Assembly (NCBI GenBank): GCA_023134875.1 | Contig: JAGLUH010000169.1 | Location: forward strand, 1-9,911 | Length of the DNA: 9,911 nt | Reading direction: 5' to 3' | Origin: Candidatus Zixiibacteriota bacterium | GTDB lineage: Bacteria > Zixibacteria > MSB-5A5 > CAIYYT01 | In this document: piece by piece, positions 6,905 through 9,911 of the stretch | Layout of the letters: each line of letters begins with the position of its first letter | Numbering within the stretch: the first letter of the stretch is position 1 | Notes under the pieces: generated by a model | What the model was told of the DNA's origin: nothing | Database searches by the model: none | Seen by the model: the letters and a program-made list of their open reading frames with translations, nothing else | Position numbers and translations under genes: made by a program

Positions 6905-7933
6905 CTACATGAAGAGAATACCGGACACAATCAAGTTCAAGAACGCCAGCGGCAGAAGCACCTTCCAGCAGAATTCCATCAACTGATCGACCCGCAGGCG
7001 CGGATATGTCCACTTAAACCAGATGATGACAAACACCAGAAACAGCGTCTTGCCCATAAACCAAACCCACGAGGGCAGCCAGGGTCCCCGCCAACCGCCC
7101 AGGAAGATGGTGGTGGCAATGGCGGCGACCAGAAAGAGATTCAAGAATTCCGCCATGAAAAACATGGCGAACTTCATACCGGAGTATTCGATATTGAAAC
7201 CGGCGACCAACTCCTGCTCCGCTTCGGGAATATCAAAGGGAGCGCGGTTGGTTTCGGCGGTGGCGGCGACCAGGTAGATAAGAAAGCCGAGTGGCTGCTT
7301 GAAGATGAACCAACCAAAGATGCCTCCCTGGGCTTCAACAATCTTGACCATCGACAACGACTGCACCAGCATAATCACGCCGAGAATCGACAGCATGAGC
7401 GGCACTTCATAGCTGATAATTTGTGCCGCCGCACGCATCCCACCCAGAAGGGCATACTTGTTGTTGGAACTCCAGCCCGCCATTAGAAGCGCGATCACCA
7501 CGAAAGTAGTGACCGCCAGGATATAGAGAATGCCGATGTTGAGATCGGTCGGCCAAAGTCCTTGACCCCAGGGGATCACGGCAAAGGCGGCATAAGATAC
7601 CGAGAAGCAGAGCACCGGCGCCCAGAAGAAGACCTTGCGATCGACAGTTTTGGGAATGATATCTTCTTTCTGCAGCAGCTTGACACCGTCGACTACAGTC
7701 TGTATCCAGCCATGCCAGCCAGTACGCATCGGACCGAAGCGTTGCTGGAAATGGCCGGAGAGTTTCCGTTCCCACCAGACCAGGAATAGCACTACGAGCA
7801 ATCCCGCACCCAACACGATAGCCGCCGCACTGATCATCTGCAATAGCTCGGCTACCCAGAGAGGCAGACCAAGAGAATCCACCACCTTAAACAGAATCGA
7901 ACCAAGCCAGCGCAGCAGTGTCGATATTTCCAT
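6905..7933 (-). CDS. nuoH: NADH-quinone oxidoreductase subunit H
   Basis: A membrane subunit (342 aa, usual 320-350) that forms the quinone access channel and joins the connecting module to the proton-pumping arm; predicted eight or nine helices. Landmarks: WWERKLSGHFQQRFGPMRTG (53-72), the first cytoplasmic loop; SYEVPLMLSILGV (174-186); and the long cytoplasmic loop beginning ETNRAPFDIPEAEQELVAG (227-245), followed by FNIEYSGMKFAMFFMAEF. The family's acidic residues in this loop, thought to couple quinone chemistry to pumping, are kept. The ATG at 7933 is 2 bp after the nuoD stop, with ACAGG 5 bases upstream overlapping that stop. In many nuo operons nuoE, F and G lie between nuoD and nuoH; here nothing does. 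Confidence 0.97.
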   Translation of the reverse strand: MEISTLLRWLGSILFKVVDSLGLPLWVAELLQMISAAAIVLGAGLLVVLFLVWWERKLSGHFQQRFGPMRTGWHGWIQTVVDGVKLLQKEDIIPKTVDRKVFFWAPVLCFSVSYAAFAVIPWGQGLWPTDLNIGILYILAVTTFVVIALLMAGWSSNNKYALLGGMRAAAQIISYEVPLMLSILGVIMLVQSLSMVKIVEAQGGIFGWFIFKQPLGFLIYLVAATAETNRAPFDIPEAEQELVAGFNIEYSGMKFAMFFMAEFLNLFLVAAIATTIFLGGWRGPWLPSWVWFMGKTLFLVFVIIWFKWTYPRLRVDQLMEFCWKVLLPLAFLNLIVSGILFM

Positions 7934-7935
7934 AG

Positions 7936-9054
7936 TTACCTGTCAACCTCCGGCAGGATGACATCCATCGAGGCAAAAATCGCCACCAGGTCGGCGATCA
8001 TTACGCCGGGAGCGATTTCCGGAATCATCTGCGTATGTGTGAAAGAGCCGCCCCGCAGCTTCACGCGGTACGGCTTGGTGGTGCCGTCGGCGATGATATG
8101 ACAACCCAGTTCGCCCCGCGAGTTCTCAATGCGGGTGTATATCTCACCGGCCGGCGGTTTGAAAGCAGCCGGTTTGACCTTGGCTCTGGTTCCGCCCTCC
8201 GGCAACTGATCGAGAGCCTGCCGGATGATCTCGTTTGACTGGCGCATCTCCCGCACGCGCACCATATAGCGATCCCAGGTATCGCCCACCTTACCGGTGG
8301 GAATCTCGAACCTAAAGCGATCATAAACCGAATACGGATCATCACGACGCAGGTCCCAGTCGACGCCGGTGGCGCGCAGGATCGGGCCGGAGACACCGTA
8401 ATTGATACACATATCTTTGTCGAAGATGCCGACATCCTTGGTGCGCGCCAGGAAGATCGGGTTCTCCGTCAGAATAGCCTCGTAGTCATCCACCTTGTCC
8501 TGGAACATATTCACAAACTTGCGCGCCAGTGGTACAAACTCAGGGGGAATATCCGCAGCGACACCACCTACGCGAATATAATTGTAGGTCAACCGCTGTC
8601 CGGAGGTCATCTCGAAGAGGTCGATGATATCCTCACGTTCCCGCAGACAGTAGAGAAACGGCGTAATCGCGCCCAGATCAAGAGAGAAGGTGCCCAGGAA
8701 GATCAAGTGCGAAGCGATCCGATTGAATTCAAGCATTATCACCCGCAGATACTCGGCGCGTTCGGGGATTTCCATACCGGCGATCCGTTCCGTCGCCAGG
8801 CAGAAAACCTCCTCGCATGACATCGAGGTCACATACTCGACCCGATCCAGGAAAGGAAGGCACTGATTGTAAGTGCGGTTCTCGCAGATTTTTTCAATGG
8901 CGCGATGCAGGTAGCCGATATAGGGTTCGGCCTCCTTGATGATCTCGCCATCCATCTTCAGAAGCAGGCGCAGGACACCGTGAGTCGAGGGGTGCTGTGG
9001 CCCCATGTTGACTTCAAATTCCTCGGTATATTGGGCGGGCGCCGGCTCTATCAC
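7936..9054 (-). CDS. nuoD: NADH-quinone oxidoreductase subunit D (49 kDa homologue)
   Basis: The quinone-site subunit of the connecting module (372 aa), related to the large subunit of [NiFe] hydrogenases but without the metal-binding cysteines. Landmarks: GPQHPSTHGVLRLLLKMDGE near the N-terminus with H25; DRVEYVTSM with Y74; SLDLGAITPF with D126; RVGGVAADIP; and the C-terminal block SRGELGCHIIADGTTKPYR. Counting from the family alignment, H25, Y74 and D126 correspond to bovine His59, Tyr108 and Asp160, the quinone-binding and proton-transfer residues. The C-terminus MDVILPEVDR is complete. The start is a GTG at 9054 overlapping the nuoC stop by 4 bp (GTGA); an in-frame TGA lies 15 bases upstream and no ATG is available before the conserved region. 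Confidence 0.97.
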   Translation of the reverse strand: MIEPAPAQYTEEFEVNMGPQHPSTHGVLRLLLKMDGEIIKEAEPYIGYLHRAIEKICENRTYNQCLPFLDRVEYVTSMSCEEVFCLATERIAGMEIPERAEYLRVIMLEFNRIASHLIFLGTFSLDLGAITPFLYCLREREDIIDLFEMTSGQRLTYNYIRVGGVAADIPPEFVPLARKFVNMFQDKVDDYEAILTENPIFLARTKDVGIFDKDMCINYGVSGPILRATGVDWDLRRDDPYSVYDRFRFEIPTGKVGDTWDRYMVRVREMRQSNEIIRQALDQLPEGGTRAKVKPAAFKPPAGEIYTRIENSRGELGCHIIADGTTKPYRVKLRGGSFTHTQMIPEIAPGVMIADLVAIFASMDVILPEVDR

Positions 9055-9533
9055 GACTCGGGCATCCTTTCAAAATTCCTGCCCTGCCAGTCCCGGAGCA
9101 TGGGATAGCCTTCATCCCAGTCCTCGGGCAGCAGAAAGCGAGTCAGATTGGGATGTCCGCCAAAATCAACGCCAAACAGCTCCCAGATTTCCCGCTCGTA
9201 CCAGTTGGCGCCCTTGAGAACAGTACTGATGGTATCGATCCTGCCGCCCTGGCGCGCAATTCTGGTCTTGATGGTCAGCTTATGCTTGAACTCTATCGAG
9301 GAGACAAAGTAAACGATTTCGATTTCGGCGGCTTCTACTCCCAGGTCAACACCGGAAATGGTCGAGAGATAGTTCAGTTTCAGATCGGGATGGGAAGCGA
9401 TAAACTCAAAGAGCGGGACGATCTTCTCGCTGTTGATCCTGATCGCCGCCTGGGGAGGATTCATTTCTTCAATGGTGACGGCATCACCGAATTCGTCGAC
9501 GATAATCTTTTCGATCCGTTCCTTATCAACCAC
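9051..9533 (-). CDS. nuoC: NADH-quinone oxidoreductase subunit C (30 kDa homologue)
   Basis: A soluble connecting-module subunit (160 aa) that packs against NuoD and NuoB. The family signature is clear: [20 protein letters not shown] (109-128), followed by [21 protein letters not shown], where many relatives have PLRKD. The N-terminal [15 protein letters not shown] fits the usual start of the domain. I chose the GTG at 9533, which overlaps nuoB by 8 bp and has GGAG 11 bases upstream. The frame is open to an ATG at 9644, but that would add 37 residues of Arg/Ser-rich sequence that is simply nuoB read in another frame. It is separate from nuoD here, not fused as in E. coli. Identity is certain; the exact start is moderately sure. 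Confidence 0.93.
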   Translation of the reverse strand: MVDKERIEKIIVDEFGDAVTIEEMNPPQAAIRINSEKIVPLFEFIASHPDLKLNYLSTISGVDLGVEAAEIEIVYFVSSIEFKHKLTIKTRIARQGGRIDTISTVLKGANWYEREIWELFGVDFGGHPNLTRFLLPEDWDEGYPMLRDWQGRNFERMPES

Positions 9534-9911
9534 GCCGATCGGTACTCCAATCCTGAAGCTTTTCCTGCTTGATCTTGTCCTGGAGTTTGATGCACGCCTC
9601 CAGCAGCGATTCCGGTCGTGGCGGGCAGCCGGGCAGGTAGACATCGACCGGTATGATCAGGTCGACGCCTTTCAGCACCGCATAGCTATCATAATAGAAA
9701 GGGCCGCCCCGCACGGCACAGCCGCCCATAGCGATCACGTAGCGCGGTTCCGCCATCTGCTCATACAGTCGCTTGACTCGAGGCGCCATCTTGTAGGTGA
9801 TCGTACCGGCAACCAACATCAAGTCGGCCTGACGCGGGGAAGCGCGGAAGAACATGCCAAACCTGTCGAAATCATAGCGGGAGGCGCCGGTGCACATCAG
9901 CTCGATGGCGC
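9526..9911 (-). CDS. nuoB: NADH-quinone oxidoreductase subunit B, C-terminal 127 residues (5' end off the window)
   Basis: This subunit holds the terminal [4Fe-4S] cluster N2, which reduces quinone. The visible part begins [18 protein letters not shown], so the gene is cut just after the position of the adjacent Cys-Cys pair of the N2 cluster. The remaining two ligands are present in [12 protein letters not shown] and [13 protein letters not shown]. The block [20 protein letters not shown] is the family's best-conserved stretch. An internal ATG at 9897 is not the start, because the frame stays open and conserved to the right edge. The C-terminus is a short charged tail ending DWSTDRRG. It overlaps nuoC by 8 bp. 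An upstream nuoA is expected but not visible. Confidence 0.95.
   Translation of the reverse strand, partial: AIELMCTGASRYDFDRFGMFFRASPRQADLMLVAGTITYKMAPRVKRLYEQMAEPRYVIAMGGCAVRGGPFYYDSYAVLKGVDLIIPVDVYLPGCPPRPESLLEACIKLQDKIKQEKLQDWSTDRRG

Noticed and set aside
6894..7013. Longer nuoI start at ATG 7013
   Set aside because: The added residues are an alternate-frame reading of the nuoH C-terminus; the conserved NuoI N-terminus begins at FWKGIYNLL.
6875..7486. Plus-strand open frame of 203 codons antisense to nuoH and nuoI
   Set aside because: Charged, low-complexity antisense reading of membrane-protein codons; no recognisable family.
7936..9054. NuoD as a [NiFe] hydrogenase large subunit
   Set aside because: The sequence lacks the paired C-x-x-C metal ligands at both ends, has the quinone-site His/Tyr/Asp, and sits in a full nuo gene order.
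9534..9644. Longer nuoC start at ATG 9644
   Set aside because: The added residues are an Arg/Ser-rich out-of-frame reading of the conserved nuoB C-terminus and do not resemble NuoC.

Overview
The window is the distal part of a respiratory complex I (proton-translocating NADH:quinone oxidoreductase, nuo) operon, read entirely on the minus strand. From right to left in transcription order it carries nuoB (5' end off the window), nuoC, nuoD, nuoH, nuoI, nuoJ, nuoK, nuoL, nuoM and nuoN. The genes abut or overlap by a few bases, with the largest gap 24 bp between nuoL and nuoM. This is tight single-operon architecture whose promoter lies beyond the right edge.

The cluster encodes the quinone-binding, iron-sulphur connecting module (NuoB, C, D, I) and the membrane proton-pumping arm (NuoH, J, K, L, M, N). 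The NADH-oxidising module genes nuoE, nuoF and nuoG, which in many bacteria sit between nuoD and nuoH, are absent: nuoD and nuoH are 2 bp apart. Either those genes lie elsewhere or this is an 11-subunit type of enzyme with another electron donor. The catalytic residues I could locate are intact: the quinone-site His/Tyr/Asp of NuoD, the eight cluster cysteines of NuoI, and the channel Glu/Lys of NuoK, L, M and N.

Left of nuoN is a 242 bp non-coding stretch. It holds a 178 bp MITE-like element (397-574) with perfect 15 bp terminal inverted repeats and a 5 bp target duplication. Its interior is an inverted pair of the GTCATTGCGAG...GAAGCAATCTC repeat type familiar from many environmental bacterial genomes. 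The element sits exactly at the nuoN stop codon. Next comes a candidate promoter with a 12 bp palindrome in its spacer, then the start of a minus-strand gene for a DUF502-family membrane protein that runs off the left edge.

The organism is a Gram-negative-type respiring bacterium with moderately GC-rich DNA. The repeat style and the protein sequences suggest an uncultured lineage such as the FCB group/Zixibacteria, but this is an impression with low confidence. I see no phage, CRISPR, tRNA or rRNA here, and no evidence of a wholly new system. The most unusual content is the small element at the end of the operon, together with the missing NADH module and a tailed NuoI.
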